Counted from the first letter of the stretch, positions 1 to 9,222 are shown. The stretch is 21,595 nucleotides of DNA from Priapulus caudatus (GCF_000485595.1 NW_014577651.1:20001-41595), one strand, 5' to 3'. Numbers and translations are program-made. Notes: a model not told the origin generated them from the letters alone.

Positions 1-1053
1 GTGAGGTCGACGGCAACGACAGCAATAGCAATATGCAGTGACGACCATAACGGCGAACAATAGGGACGTGAAGCCGATATACACTATGGAGTGATACGTG
101 GTGGGCGCGATCTGTAAACTGCCCGCCTCGGTATATGCCGAGGTAGCTGCTGGCAGGCGTTTACTGTGCTTGACAGCAGTAACTAAGTCAGCGTACGCGA
201 CGTCAAGGTCAGTACGGGCGTAGGAACTAGGAGGTACAACTTCTGGTGGGATTAGGTCTTCCGAGTCGGCGGTCGACAGGCGTTTCGTATCATAAATGTC
301 TCACCAAATCGTAGGGACTGTGCGGTAAAGCAGGCGGTCGAGTGGGGGTAGTTCGATCTCCACATCAACAGCAGTTGCATAGTGGAAGTATGATGGCAGG
401 GTAAAATACCTGGACTCGGCCTTACAGCCGGAATGGAGCGTAACTGTCTGTTGTTGTCGAACGAGAAATTCTTTAGTTATTACTTGCGCCATAGGGTGTG
501 ACTGGCACGAGATGGCCAAACGTAATGGGTGGGGTGTAGAGATCAGCCAGCTACCATCAACGAGGTAGGTGGCGCGCGGCGTTGGCCGTGCGTAAAACGT
601 AACGCGCCTCGCACATAATGTGGAGATGAGAGTGGTATCGTTAAGAAATAGCGCGATAGGGCACGTAATCGCTGTCGACATGGGGTATATGGGAGATCTT
701 ACATCACAGATCTCTTGATGCTTACGCAAGCATGATAGTACGGCGGACTCGTCGGGTTGCACGTAATTGGCATGATCGAGTGAAACTCCAATGAAATTTT
801 GGAAGATTTGAAAGTATGCTGCCGCAGTGGAGTTACCGAGAAACACTGGTAGTGTTAAGATTTGGTACATTTGAAAAGTCATCTCCTTATATGTGAGAGG
901 TAAAAATGCAATTACGTGCAGTCCCATGTCCACAGGGACTACGATAGCTTCGATAAGGTTATAATAAAAAAACAAGTCAGCATGGGGGCTGTGTGGCATA
1001 GCTAACGTAGGGGGTCGAGCTTTCAATAGTAAGTAAGACTTCCCGCAACTGGT
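1..1053 (-). pseudogene. env: E1 env, C-terminal part with transmembrane segment, runs off the window
   Basis: Continuation of env in a second frame after the G8 run. From about 1050 to 301 it is a mostly open ectodomain rich in Cys and aromatic residues with sequons (NST, NDT), ending at an in-frame TGA (301-303). Beyond that stop the same frame stays open to base 1. It encodes a hydrophobic segment of about 20 residues (roughly 30-95) followed by a Cys- and Arg-rich stretch, which looks like a membrane anchor and the start of a cytoplasmic tail. The apparent ATG at 1026 is not a real start. The gene is broken by one frameshift and one nonsense codon. Confidence 0.78.
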
Positions 1054-1886
1054 GGGGGGGGTAACAGCGTAGAGGGCAAGCGGCCCGTTAATAAAACGGA
1101 GATGGCGTGTATCGTAGTATCAATTGTGGTTTGAACGTTATCAAATGCTACTGTCAAACTAGATAGGAATAACTGGAGATGTGTAATCGCAATGAACTCC
1201 CGCGCCACAGAGGCTTGAAAGGCTGTTACTTTAAACATTAGTGTGCGCACACTTGAGGTCAAGTCACGGGCATGGGAAATGACATGCGACAACACCTCCG
1301 TATTCGTTTCTGTCTGAATGCGAGTATAATTTATGACGGTGAGGGATTCGTTGATTACAGTCATAATCCGCTCCTGTGTCGTACCCAATGCGGACAACTG
1401 CCGTTGCAGTTGCTCAATGTCATCATCGGTGGCCGTGCCGAATAAAAATTTTGCAAGTTTACCGAGGCCACCAATTATAGCACGTTTCTCTCTTGAATAG
1501 TGCAACGAATGCAGGTCTGTTAATCGGAGGTTAAGTGCTTGTAACCGTTGGCGAAACCATGCAATATGGGCTTGCACGATATTTCGAATGTCCCGGTTCA
1601 AAGCCGCATAGTATTTATCGTCGGGGGAGGGGGAAGGGGAATATGGTGCTTCTGCTGGCTGCCATCTATACATCTTGCGCACATCCTTGTGCAAGGAGTG
1701 CAGGTACGTCTGGATCGAAGTGGAGTTGAGAGTAAAGGCTATGCCCCAAGTACTCTGTGTGACCGAGATATGACCTCTCGGAATGAAAACCACTCCCATC
1801 GTGGGTCTTCGGACCTCAGCAGCTCGCGAGGCCAATAGGATCGCCGAGGCAACTACGAGCAGGGCGACCGTGGTAACAGGGAACAT
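1023..1886 (-). pseudogene. env: E1 env, N-terminal part of an F-like fusion glycoprotein
   Basis: Envelope gene of the kind found in errantiviruses and related to baculovirus F proteins. The 287-residue frame opens with a hydrophobic signal-peptide-like segment (about residues 3-20). A furin-type cleavage motif REKR (132-135) follows, then a glycine-rich hydrophobic fusion-peptide-like stretch ending KFLFGTATDDD (136-156). Next is a long heptad-like region (about 157-265) with several N-glycosylation sequons. Coding sense is lost at the G8 run 1054-1061, after which this frame reads a proline run and stops at 1023; the remainder of env lies in another frame. The ATG at 1886 is favoured because the signal-peptide-like segment directly follows. 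Confidence 0.85.
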
Positions 1887-2156
1887 CGTCCTGAAACAGA
1901 TGAGTGCCCCTTAGAATAAACGTGGGGTATTTAGCACCTTAGCTGAATCGGCTACTTTGTGCTAGTGGCAATAAATCGTCTGCATCCCAGCTATCAGTGC
2001 TGCGCGTGCTGGCGACACTGGCTGCACGCGTATCATCGTGGGGGAGGGCAACGAAGGAGGCCCTGGGTCGACCAGCGTCGCGTGACGCATTGGTCGGCGT
2101 GCTGGGCCGTCTCGCCTCGTAAGCACGGTTCTCGGCGCATCCCATGCCGAGAATGG

Positions 2157-2747
2157 TTATGCAGGGCGAAGATTGCTGACATGAACATCGCGAGTGCGCG
2201 TTTGGCCTTGCGCCTTTATACGAAGTCGCAGTGGAGAGAGTTTGTCGACGACGGTATAGTAAGGCCGCCATTGCGACGCGAATTTCGGCGTCTGATTAGC
2301 CGACAACGTGGGGTCAAAAAAGTAGACTGGGTCCCCAATGTCAAAGGACTGAACCATTGCACGCCTGTCATAAAGGCGTTTATTTTGCGCGCGTGCCACT
2401 TTTGTGTTACGCTGCATCGCAACAAAGGCGCGGTGCAAGCGCTCAGTAGCGTGAGTTACGGGGTCGTCAGCGTATGACAACCGCCGGGGCTGCAATAGCG
2501 CGTCGAGCGGTAGAACTGCATCTCTACCATACGTCAGGAAGAAGGGGGTGAATTGTGATGACTCGTTAACAGCTGTACGATACGCAAACAAGACGGAGTT
2601 GATCTTAGAATCCCAATCCGTGTGCTGCCGATTGATGTAGCACGCGAGCATGTTGGCAAGGGTGCGATGAAAACGTTCGCACTGCCCAGTCAACTCGGGG
2701 TGGTAAAGAGCGACCTTAATATGGGTGATCCCGAGCGATGTGGTCAG
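2157..2747 (-). pseudogene. pol: E1 pol, integrase C-terminal part
   Basis: Continues the integrase frame after the TGA at 2748. It carries the third catalytic residue, Glu in GQCERFHRTL, then FAYRTAVNESSQFTPFFLTYGRD, the usual core-end motif of gypsy integrases, here cited only to locate the domain. A basic linker and a C-terminal small-barrel region end in VHVSNLRPA, a typical Ty3/gypsy integrase terminus, before a stop at 2157-2159. No chromodomain is visible. About 270 bases separate it from the env start, where a splice acceptor for a subgenomic env RNA would be expected; I did not identify one with confidence. Confidence 0.88.
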
Positions 2748-3600
2748 TCATGTCATAAGCTCGTTAATGAATTCGCCTCCATTATCAGTTAAGATGGATC
2801 GAGGACATGAGTGACGCGGAATGAAATCGTCGACAATGATCCGCGCTACTGTAGCAGCGCTCTTATCGGCAATTGGGAATGCTTCAGGCCATGAAGTGTA
2901 AAGATCGAGAAACGTTAGCATGTAACGGTTCCCTGAGTTTGTGCAGGGGTGTGGGCCTGTGACGTCAATGGCAACCACATCTCCTGAATGTCTAGGCGCT
3001 GGAGCATGGTGTAGGGGGGCGCGGACTCGCGGCAGTTTTCGAGAGTTACACATGACGCAAGATCGAATGTAGTGATACGTGTCGGCGAACATGCGAGGCC
3101 AGAAATATCGCTGAGTGAGTTTGCCATAGACCTTCTTGAAACCCAAGTGGCCTCCGTATGCATGATCGTGAAACAAAGGGAGTACAACGGGTACGAGGAT
3201 ACGGGGGATGACTCATTGAGGTGCAGCATCAGCGACCCGCATGCGAGACGGCACATGAAAGAGCAAATCGTCGACAAGAAGATAGCGTTGAACGAGCTTA
3301 GCTTCGCGTATCGAAGCTTCATCAGGGTTGGTGAGTGTGCAGATGATCTCGCAAAGAAGCGGATCAGCCTGCTGGAAGGAATCGAGTTTGGCGTCAGTAG
3401 CGGGGATTGTGGGAGGGGGTGTCGGGTTAAGGTCTGTTCGTGTACCAGGGTGAAGGGGGTCGTGGTGGAGTATAATGGGGCCTACCTGGCGAGAGGGTTG
3501 TGAGGCCTCAGCGTGAGGTGAAGGCAATTCGACTTGGCGTATGGGTTGTGAGGCCATACTGCCGAGCGACGATGAGGTGGTGGGTATGAGCGTTAAAACC
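2748..3600 (-). pseudogene. pol: E1 pol, RNase H-integrase tether and integrase N-terminal part
   Basis: Integrase inserts the cDNA into host DNA. In this frame a tether (about 3600-3260) is followed by an in-frame TGA at 3213-3215. Then come the zinc-binding HHCC domain (HDHAYGGH followed by CVMC) and the catalytic core with its first Asp in VVAIDVTGP and second Asp in SILTDNGGEF. The core is interrupted by a second in-frame TGA at 2748-2750, placed between the second Asp and the catalytic Glu. The frame continues unchanged in the next segment. Two nonsense codons within one domain make it nonfunctional without readthrough. Confidence 0.88.
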
Positions 3601-4983
3601 ATAGAGCGGCATGGGCGTAGACAACTCGGGAAGCAAATGTGAAAGCGCGTCCGCCTGGACGTTCGACTTACCCGACGTGTATTCCAGCCGGCATGAGGGG
3701 AAACCAGAGACGTAGAGGGCCCACCGCTGGAGCTTAGCATTGCGTAGCGCTTTCGCTTCTAACAAGTACTGAAGCGGTTTGTGATCGCTGAGTATTACGA
3801 AATCAGCACCGATGAGGTAGTGCCGGAACTTTTGCAGCGCGTAGACCAAGGCAAAACATTCACGTTCTATTGTGGGCCAGCGTTGTTCCGTTTCAGTCAG
3901 CTGCCTGCTGAGGTAGAACACTGGATGCTCTCGCTCGCGCTCGTCTACCTGCGTGAGAACTGCTCCGACGGCGTAGCCGGATGCGTCGCAGTAGAGGCGG
4001 AACGGTCGACTTCCATCGGGCAATGCCAGAATGGGAGCCTCAGTGAGGCACTTACGAAGAGACTGAAACGCAGTCTGTGCCTCGTCTGACCATACAAAGG
4101 GTTTGTCCTTGTGGGTGAGAATGGTCAATGGGTGGGCAATATCAGCATAGCCCTTAATGAACTTACGATAATAGTTGGTGAATCCTAAAAACTGTCGGAC
4201 AGCTGTAGGCGTGCTTGGGGGGGCCCAATTTTGCACCGCAGAGATCTTCTCTGGGTCGGGCCGGACGCAGCCTGGGGTTATTACGTGGCCCAGGTAGTTA
4301 ATGGACTGGCGTAAAAACGCACATTTACTGGGGCGCATCTTGAGGTTGGCCGCGTCAAATCTGACAAAAACCTCTGCTAAATCAGACATGTGGGTTTCAA
4401 AGTCCGGGGAGTAAATGCACACATCATCGATATAAGCTAGTGCGCATTTGTGACGTAGCCCTTGCAGGACGTAATCGAGGATACGCTGAAAGTGGGCGGG
4501 TGCGTTCTTCAGTCCATATGGGGTTCTTAAATTGTCATAGCTCCCAGAGGGGGTGACAAAACAAGTCTTCGGAACGTCTTTCTCTGCCAATGGGATCTGA
4601 TGGTAGCCACTTTTGAGGTCGAGGGTAGTAAAAATTATAGCTTGACCTATGGTTTGTAAGACGTCCTCGATGACTGGGAGGGGGTAGGTGTCCCCCACTG
4701 TAACTGAGTTCAACCGTCGATAGTCGACACACATGCGATACTCGCCAGTTTTTTTCTTAACCAAGAGTACACCAGATGACCAAGGTGACATACAGGGGCG
4801 AATTATCCCATTCTCTAACAGCTTGTCAACCTGTTGCTGAACAATGATTTGTTGCTCGGGAGACATACGGTAGGGTCTTGTTTTGAATGCCTTGGATTTT
4901 CCAGTATTAATCTGGAATTCGCAGAGGTGCGTACACCCTAGGTGAGCGTCTGTATGCGCAAATAAGTCGTCATGCTGGCGCAA
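3508..4983 (-). pseudogene. pol: E1 pol, reverse transcriptase and RNase H segment
   Basis: Copies element RNA into DNA and degrades the RNA strand. RT motifs in order: WSSGVLLVKKK (about residues 68-78), CVDYRRLN (85-92), FTTLDLKSGYHQI with the first catalytic Asp (118-130), TPYGLKNAPAHFQR (154-167) and YIDD with the catalytic Asp pair (184-187). The thumb reads FLGFTNYYRKFIKGYA (265-280). RNase H follows: LYCDASGYAVGAVL (330-343), ERECFALVYAL (373-383), ILSDHKPL (397-404) and a final NVQADALS (441-448). All catalytic acidic residues are present. Real coding sense ends near 3580, where the frame changes into the integrase frame; the last residues to 3508 are out-of-frame tail. It is in the same frame as the protease, separated only by the TGA at 5002. 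Confidence 0.93.
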
Positions 4984-5001
4984 AAATTTCAGAAGTGTTG
5001 C

Positions 5002-5937
5002 TCACTGGTGAGAATCCTTAACGTGGTCCACGAGTGAATTATAATGAAAGGGCGGGGTTGCGCTATCGTGTGGTGGTACTTTAACTTCGTGAGGCCCGGG
5101 CGCAATGACCTGTATGTGGGTAGGGGTGGTGGCTTCAACAATGGCAACAACAGCGTTATGAGGTAACGAGATAGCTCGATCTGATCGGTTGTCGAGCCAG
5201 CAAAGAATTGTGTGCCGCGATGTGACTTCGACTAGAGATGGCAGTAGGATAAGGTGGGGGTTACTACGAAACAACTTAAAGGCCGGAGATCCTTGAACAA
5301 AGAGAAGCGTACCCGGGCGAAAATGGCGGGGGACGCGACAGTAGCACTGTTGGCCCGAATGAGGGGGCAACACAGTTGAACGGTCAATGAATGCGAGTTG
5401 AGGGGTGGGGAGTAATCGCTTACCTTGACGAAGTTTCAAGGGGACCACAATATTGCCTAGTGCGAGCACTCCGCGGTCAAAATCGATGTTTACTCTGTTA
5501 GCCGAGAGAAAGTCGGCTCCTATTATGAACTGCTGCTTTAAATTGCGGACTACGTAGCACTGATGGAGGGCGGTTACTCGTCCCAGTAAAATGAGCAGGG
5601 TGGCGGTGCCTACAAGGTGTAGTCTGTCGCCTGTGACGGAAAGAAGCGTGGCATCCGACGCGCAGACGGCATTGAAACTTGCAGTCGCGCGTATGTGCGG
5701 GGGTAGGCGGAGCCATGCAGCCAAATCAATAAGTGTACAATCGCTACCAGTGTCAATTAGGGCCGGAAGCGAAAGTGAGCCAATTTTAACACTGCACGTT
5801 GGCGCCGGAGACGTAGCAGTAGTCGGCGGTCCACGCGCAGCAGATGCATGAGTGCTTAAAAGTTGGGAGGGTACTGCGGTGCGTTTGCATCGCGGGGGTG
5901 CCGCCGAAAATCCTCGAAACGATTTCGGAGAGGGCAA
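5002..5937 (-). pseudogene. pol: E1 pol, aspartic protease segment
   Basis: Retropepsin that would process Gag and Gag-Pol. The active-site motif ALIDTGSDCTLIDL has its DTG at residues 62-64 of this 311-residue frame, and a hydrophobic IIGADFLS motif follows about 75 residues later, as usual for gypsy proteases. The C-terminal 130 residues resemble the beta-rich linker commonly found between protease and RT. The frame is open from 5937 and overlaps the end of gag (5856) by about 80 bases in the -1 frame, which suggests synthesis by frameshifting. It ends at an in-frame TGA (5002-5004), and the RT segment continues in the same frame. The first ATG need not be a real start. Confidence 0.85.
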
Positions 5938-7020
5938 TCACGCTGGCCGCACGCATAACAACGAGTGTCGCGTCGATCTTAGGTAGGCGCTGTTGCTGGA
6001 GATTGAAATGGGTGCGTTGGCGCGAAGCAGGTGGTAGATAAGCCTGATTACGAACAGGTGGACGCCGGTCGCGTCCTGTGAGGGGGGGTCGCCATGAGCG
6101 TGATCATTGCGAGCCGTCATGGGGTGCGGGTGTTTGTAAACGTTGTTGGCGTGGGGGTTGTCGTGTCGTGTCTCGGGATGTCTCATTCATTGAGGGCGAC
6201 TGAACCTGTGGCACGGCCTGAGTGATCAGTGTACGCAAGCTGCGCACCTCTCTAAGCAGCTGCTCCGATGGCGTAGGGCGTTGTACGTTATTAACGTCCA
6301 TGGGTTCGGTCGTGTCGTAAGGGTCAGCGAACACGTCGCTACGGTTTTGTCGTCGTGCCACTAGAGATGACTCTAGTACGTGTTCGTCTGCCGCAAGATC
6401 AATAGCGTCGGTTAGCGTTGTAGGCACGCGATGAAGCAGCAATCGCTGTGTATGGACGGATCTTAATCCATCCAAAAAAATATCGACGAGACGGCTCTGA
6501 GTCTCAGTCGTTGAAAGTCGCTCGGCCGGAATCGCTCTCGCAATGCGAGAGTCAGCAATCTGTCGCCATACCGGCGAATATGTTCGCCACTATTCTGTTG
6601 GAAATTTTTAAGCACATTCTGCGCATCTACCTCTCGCAGCGGATCGCGGAAGCGTTTAGTGAGCTGTTGAGTGATTTGTTCCCAAGTCATAGAAGGCCGC
6701 TCAAGAAGGAGGCGGCGAGAATACTCAGCAGCATGACCTCCAAGCGTCGACAGACCAAAGACGTGTAACGACGTAGCGTCGAGACACAATTCCAACTGTC
6801 TCCAATTCAAAGTGCTGAGCCAGTCGTCGAACGTAATTGACAGTGGCGCGTTATCGCCAGTAAATCGCGGGACAGAAGTCCGAGCTTCTGCAACACGTAG
6901 CCCGTGTTGAAATGTAGCAGCTGCTGATTCAACGGTTGGGCGTAACGATTCGCTAAATACGTGGGCTAAATCGGCTATGTCGTATTGCACAGGCGGCGGC
7001 GTAGCCATGACAACACGCAC
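5856..7020 (-). pseudogene. gag: E1 gag, frameshifted
   Basis: Gag would form the particle core and bind the genomic RNA. The 5' part (7020 to about 6470) is a 185-residue open frame with a helical capsid-like region containing the DDWL and WEQITQQLTKRF stretches typical of gypsy Gag. The ATG at 7008 has a better start context than the one at 7020. At the A/T run near 6474-6480 the frame changes. The next part (6475 to 6104) ends in an in-frame TGA, after which the same frame continues in an arginine-, proline- and glutamine-rich segment to about 5970. The last part, in a third frame, carries a cysteine motif at 5934-5960 reading CYACGQRDC: two Cys pairs without the His of a normal CCHC knuckle, as if a few codons were lost. 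It ends at TAA 5856-5858, overlapping the pol frame. Confidence 0.75.
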
Positions 7021-7419
7021 ATTCGCGCACGCACCTCAACCGAGTTACAAAAGCAGGTACGCACACACACACGCACACTCGCACACGCACACACAGTGAT
7101 GATCAATGATGAAGTCGGGGCTACAAGTGACAGCGGCTAGGCCGTCTCGGTGTATGCGGCGTTCGCCCACGACGCGCCTATGTAAGTAAACAGCGGCAGT
7201 AATTAATGAGAAGCAGTAATACGATAGTAAATAACTTAATCTTATAGATATAAACCGGCAAAAGAAGGGTAGTTTCACTTACTCAGACGTCTGTATAGCG
7301 CTGTAACAGGATCTTCAGTCAGGAGCGGTAGACGATGAAGTTCATCGGCACGATGCTATGGCAGAGTGACCGTATAGGGATAGCACCGAGGGAGTAGCCG
7401 CGCAACCAGGTTCGTAACG
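7021..7419 (-). other. E1 5' leader between primer site and gag
   Basis: About 400 bases of untranslated leader where a packaging signal and splice donor would be expected. It contains an imperfect (CA)n tract at 7061-7096. I see no convincing open frame; the 77-codon frame around 7045-7278 shows no recognisable motif. Confidence 0.5.
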
Positions 7420-7434
7420 CTCTCACACGCACCA
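7420..7434 (-). other. Candidate tRNA primer-binding site of E1
   Basis: Two bases after the LTR end (7437) the minus strand reads TGGTGCGTGTGAGAG. It starts with TGG, as a site complementary to a tRNA CCA end must. I cannot match the rest to a particular tRNA with certainty, so the position is well supported but the primer identity is open. Confidence 0.45.
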
Positions 7435-7550
7435 AATGTAATGTTGGTTTTAACGTTGCTGTGTTGAGCTATTGAGTAGAATGTATGTGACGCCGAAATA
7501 CATAGATAAGAATAGAAGTCAGATGTTTACCATGACTAGAGGTACGTTTC

Positions 7551-7556
7551 TTTATT
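7551..7556 (-). terminator. Poly(A) signal AATAAA in the E1 LTR
   Basis: The minus strand reads GCAATAAAGAAACG. It lies about 90 bases downstream of the LTR TATA box, the expected place for the R-region polyadenylation signal of an LTR element. Confidence 0.55.
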
Positions 7557-7640
7557 GCTTAGAAGTTTACAGTGCCGCGGTCGTGCCTGTTCATCACCCG
7601 GTTGCTGACGGAGCTCTCCCAGATCTCGCTCGCGCTCCGA

Positions 7641-7648
7641 CCTTTATA
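7641..7648 (-). promoter_or_regulatory. TATA box of the E1 LTR
   Basis: The minus strand reads AAGTATAAAGGTCGG here, a good TATA box. Transcription would start some 25-30 bases further left (about 7610-7617), ahead of the AATAAA at 7551-7556. This defines a short R region and supports the call of this block as an LTR. Confidence 0.6.
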
Positions 7649-7840
7649 CTTCACAGGCACGCCCGCGGCGCATGCGTAAATCATACTCACGAAGGCGTTA
7701 ATCACGCCTCGCGCATTCGCCGTAGACATTCGCGCGGGTGTCATACACCCCCCATGCACGTGCTACGTAAATTCGCGTGGGCCTTATGTTGTTGACCACC
7801 GATGGTCCTACTTGAGTGACTACAGATGCTATTGTCTAAT

Positions 7841-7903
7841 CCGTTTCTAAGTGTCTCTGATCTGTTTCTAAGAGTCTCTGATCTATTTCTAAGTGACTTT
7901 TAA
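7841..7903. repeat. Three tandem 21-bp repeats in the E1 U3 region
   Basis: Three diverged 21-bp copies carry a TTTCTAAG core (7841-7861, 7862-7882, 7883-7903). A further partial copy begins near 7928. They lie between the 32-bp repeats and the TATA box, in the part of the LTR expected to hold transcription-factor sites. No particular factor can be named from the sequence. Confidence 0.75.
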
Positions 7904-8033
7904 TGGGCGCTCCTAATGCGCTCTAATCTGTTTCTAACGACCCCTAATGGGCTAGTCCCGGATGCGGCGGATGCGGCGACTGCTAGCTAGTTCGCGTAGG
8001 CATATTGCCGATCCGTAGCGGCTAGTAACTAAT

Positions 8034-8129
8034 GATATCTATGATATATGATTTCTATGATATGTGATATCTATGATATATGATTTCTATGATATGTGAT
8101 ATCTATGGTATATGATTTCTATGATATGT
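8034..8129. repeat. Three tandem 32-bp repeats in the E1 U3 region, flanked by an inverted repeat
   Basis: Three 32-bp copies (8034-8065, 8066-8097, 8098-8129) differ by one base in the third copy. Each unit is itself two related 16-bp halves built on a TCTATGATAT core. The array is framed by perfect 11-bp inverted repeats, GTAGCGGCTAG at 8015-8025 and CTAGCCGCTAC at 8135-8145, the second forming the LTR tip. Tandem repeats in U3 are often enhancer elements in retroviral LTRs; that role here is inference. Confidence 0.85.
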
Positions 8130-8146
8130 GATATCTAGCCGCTACA

Positions 8147-9212
8147 CATCTCCCGGTCCCGCGAATATATCTTGATAGCTATGTAGTGTCTCAGCCACTT
8201 TACTTCGCTGCTCTGGTCTCAGTTTGGCATCCACCCTATCCAGTAGGTTCTGTAGGTGGTCAGCTAACTTAGGCGGTGTCATGCCGTTCAGAACGCTCAC
8301 CAACTGCTGTCCTTGCTGTGTCTCACTCTCCTCTACTGGTTTGAGTTCCCCTACTTGCTGATCCTCCCACAACAGGATAGGATTCTCCCCTGTATGGGAG
8401 ATAACCAACGGTACCTTCATCACCTCCCTTGGGAACACCGTCTGCTCCATCCGAATCCCTTGTGTCTCCAGCTTCTGGAATTCTGGGGGTAGGCATTAGC
8501 TTTACCTGCTTCCCTTTGGATACCTTATCGTCTGCATAAGTCCATCCAGGGATTCTGTATCTTTTCCCTGGCTTCAGCATCGTCGTCTCATCCACGTATA
8601 CTGGTCTACCATTCTCTCCTCCTGTCCAAAATCCTTGAATTTCTCTCCCATCCAGTGATAGCATTCCTGTAGTAATGTTCAAGATAGCATTGTTTGGGAC
8701 GAGAAAGTCGAGTCCCAAAATCCCATCTAAATCCTATAATTGTGCAATAACCATTGTTTTTCTATTGTAGGTCTGCTCGGCATTTCTAGACGGACGTTAG
8801 TTTCTCCAGGACTATTCATTGCTTCGCCGTTCACCATCTTCAGATCTCTCTTTCTCGTTATCAGCTGTAGCCCTGCACTTGCTTTGATGTCGTTGAACCT
8901 GTATTCGTTTATTAGCGTTGTACTTGATCCACTGTCTACTAAAAATTTCATGTCATATCCCTCTACTTTCACAGGTATTATCCATGTGGGATGACACTGC
9001 AGTGGTGCCACGGAGATAATAGGTATCCGTGTGGCTTCAGCCTTGCCTGAACTATTTTCTCTATTTATCGGTATTTTAATCCCTACGTGTTTTCCTGTAT
9101 CATCACCTTCTTTTATCTTGCCCTTCTGAGAGTGTGATACCAGTAGATCGTGGTGTAGCTCCCTCAGTCGGATTACTATGGGCCAGGCTACCGACTCTTT
9201 TCCTAGCCCGTC
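8147..9212 (-). pseudogene. pol: E2 pol: protease and start of RT, truncated by E1
   Basis: After the gag stop, the pol frame leads through a linker to the aspartic protease: HPTWIIPVKVEG, then FLVDSGSSTTLI with catalytic DSG (about 8935), and GLDFLVPNNAIL (8718 onward). A frameshift near 8780 splits the protease. Another near 8490 separates the following linker (TVFPREVMKVPL, EESETQQGQQL). The final residues SYQDIFAGPGDV are the usual entry into a gypsy RT. Coding then stops exactly at the LTR of E1, so none of the RT catalytic motifs is present here. Compared with E3, this copy retains the RT entry that E3 has deleted. Confidence 0.82.
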
Positions 9213-9222
9213 CTAGTTTAAC
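9166..9222 (-). promoter_or_regulatory. E2 predicted -1 frameshift signal: slippery heptamer plus pseudoknot
   Basis: The minus strand has G TTA AAC (9222-9216) immediately before the gag TAG (9215-9213). A 6-nt spacer follows, then stem 1 GGGCTAGG (9209-9202) pairing with CCTGGCCC (9187-9180). The loop contains AGTCGG (9196-9191), which can pair with CCGACT (9171-9166) to form an H-type pseudoknot. All stem bases match those in E3. Heptamer, phase and spacing fit known -1 frameshift sites; activity is inferred. Confidence 0.75.

Larger units (their letters stand above)
1..8146 (-). mobile_element. E1: env-bearing Ty3/gypsy (errantivirus-like) endogenous provirus, 3' end outside window
   Basis: On the minus strand this stretch reads, in order, 5' LTR, primer site, leader, gag, aspartic protease, reverse transcriptase, RNase H, integrase and an F-like envelope gene. 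That is the order of insect errantiviruses and other env-carrying gypsy elements. The window starts inside the env cytoplasmic tail, so the polypurine tract and 3' LTR are not seen. The copy is dead: in-frame TGA codons lie at about 6104, 5002, 3213, 2748 and 301, and frame changes near 6474 (A/T run), near 5970, near 3580 and at the G8 run 1054-1061. The domain order is still complete, so decay looks moderate. Its right edge abuts the RT of E2, which indicates nesting. Family assignment is from motifs; I could not compare sequences against a database. Confidence 0.85.
7437..8146 (-). repeat. E1 5' long terminal repeat (about 710 bp)
   Basis: Read on the minus strand, the segment begins TGTAGCGGCTAG and ends ACATTACA, giving the usual TG...CA ends as part of short TGTA...TACA inverted termini. 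Inside, in LTR order, are a U3 with two sets of tandem repeats (8034-8129 and 7841-7903), a TATA box (7641-7648), and an AATAAA (7551-7556) about 90 bases further on, consistent with a U3-R-U5 layout. A candidate primer site follows two bases beyond the 3' edge. The 5' edge is set by the abrupt end of the E2 reading frame at 8147. A shorter LTR starting at the TGTAG at 7824 is possible. The 3' LTR partner is outside the window, so the edges are inferred. Confidence 0.6.

Noticed and set aside
1939..2477. Open frames on either strand between env and pol
   Set aside because: Shadows of the integrase C-terminus and the intergenic stretch, without motifs.
5856..5868. CAACTTTTAAG at the E1 gag stop as a slippery site
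   Set aside because: The gag/pol overlap is -1, as expected, but the heptamer does not fit the X XXY YYZ pattern in phase, and I found no clear downstream stem.
7472..7795. 107-codon plus-strand frame
   Set aside because: It lies antisense inside the E1 LTR and has no recognisable domain.
7437..7824. Shorter E1 LTR starting at TGTAGTCACTC (7824)
   Set aside because: It also has TG...CA ends, but it would leave the repeat arrays as unexplained sequence between the LTR and the abrupt end of E2 RT. The longer LTR explains all of it. Kept as an alternative.
8034..8129. CRISPR-like array
   Set aside because: The 32-bp repeats are directly adjacent with no spacers, in a eukaryotic LTR context.
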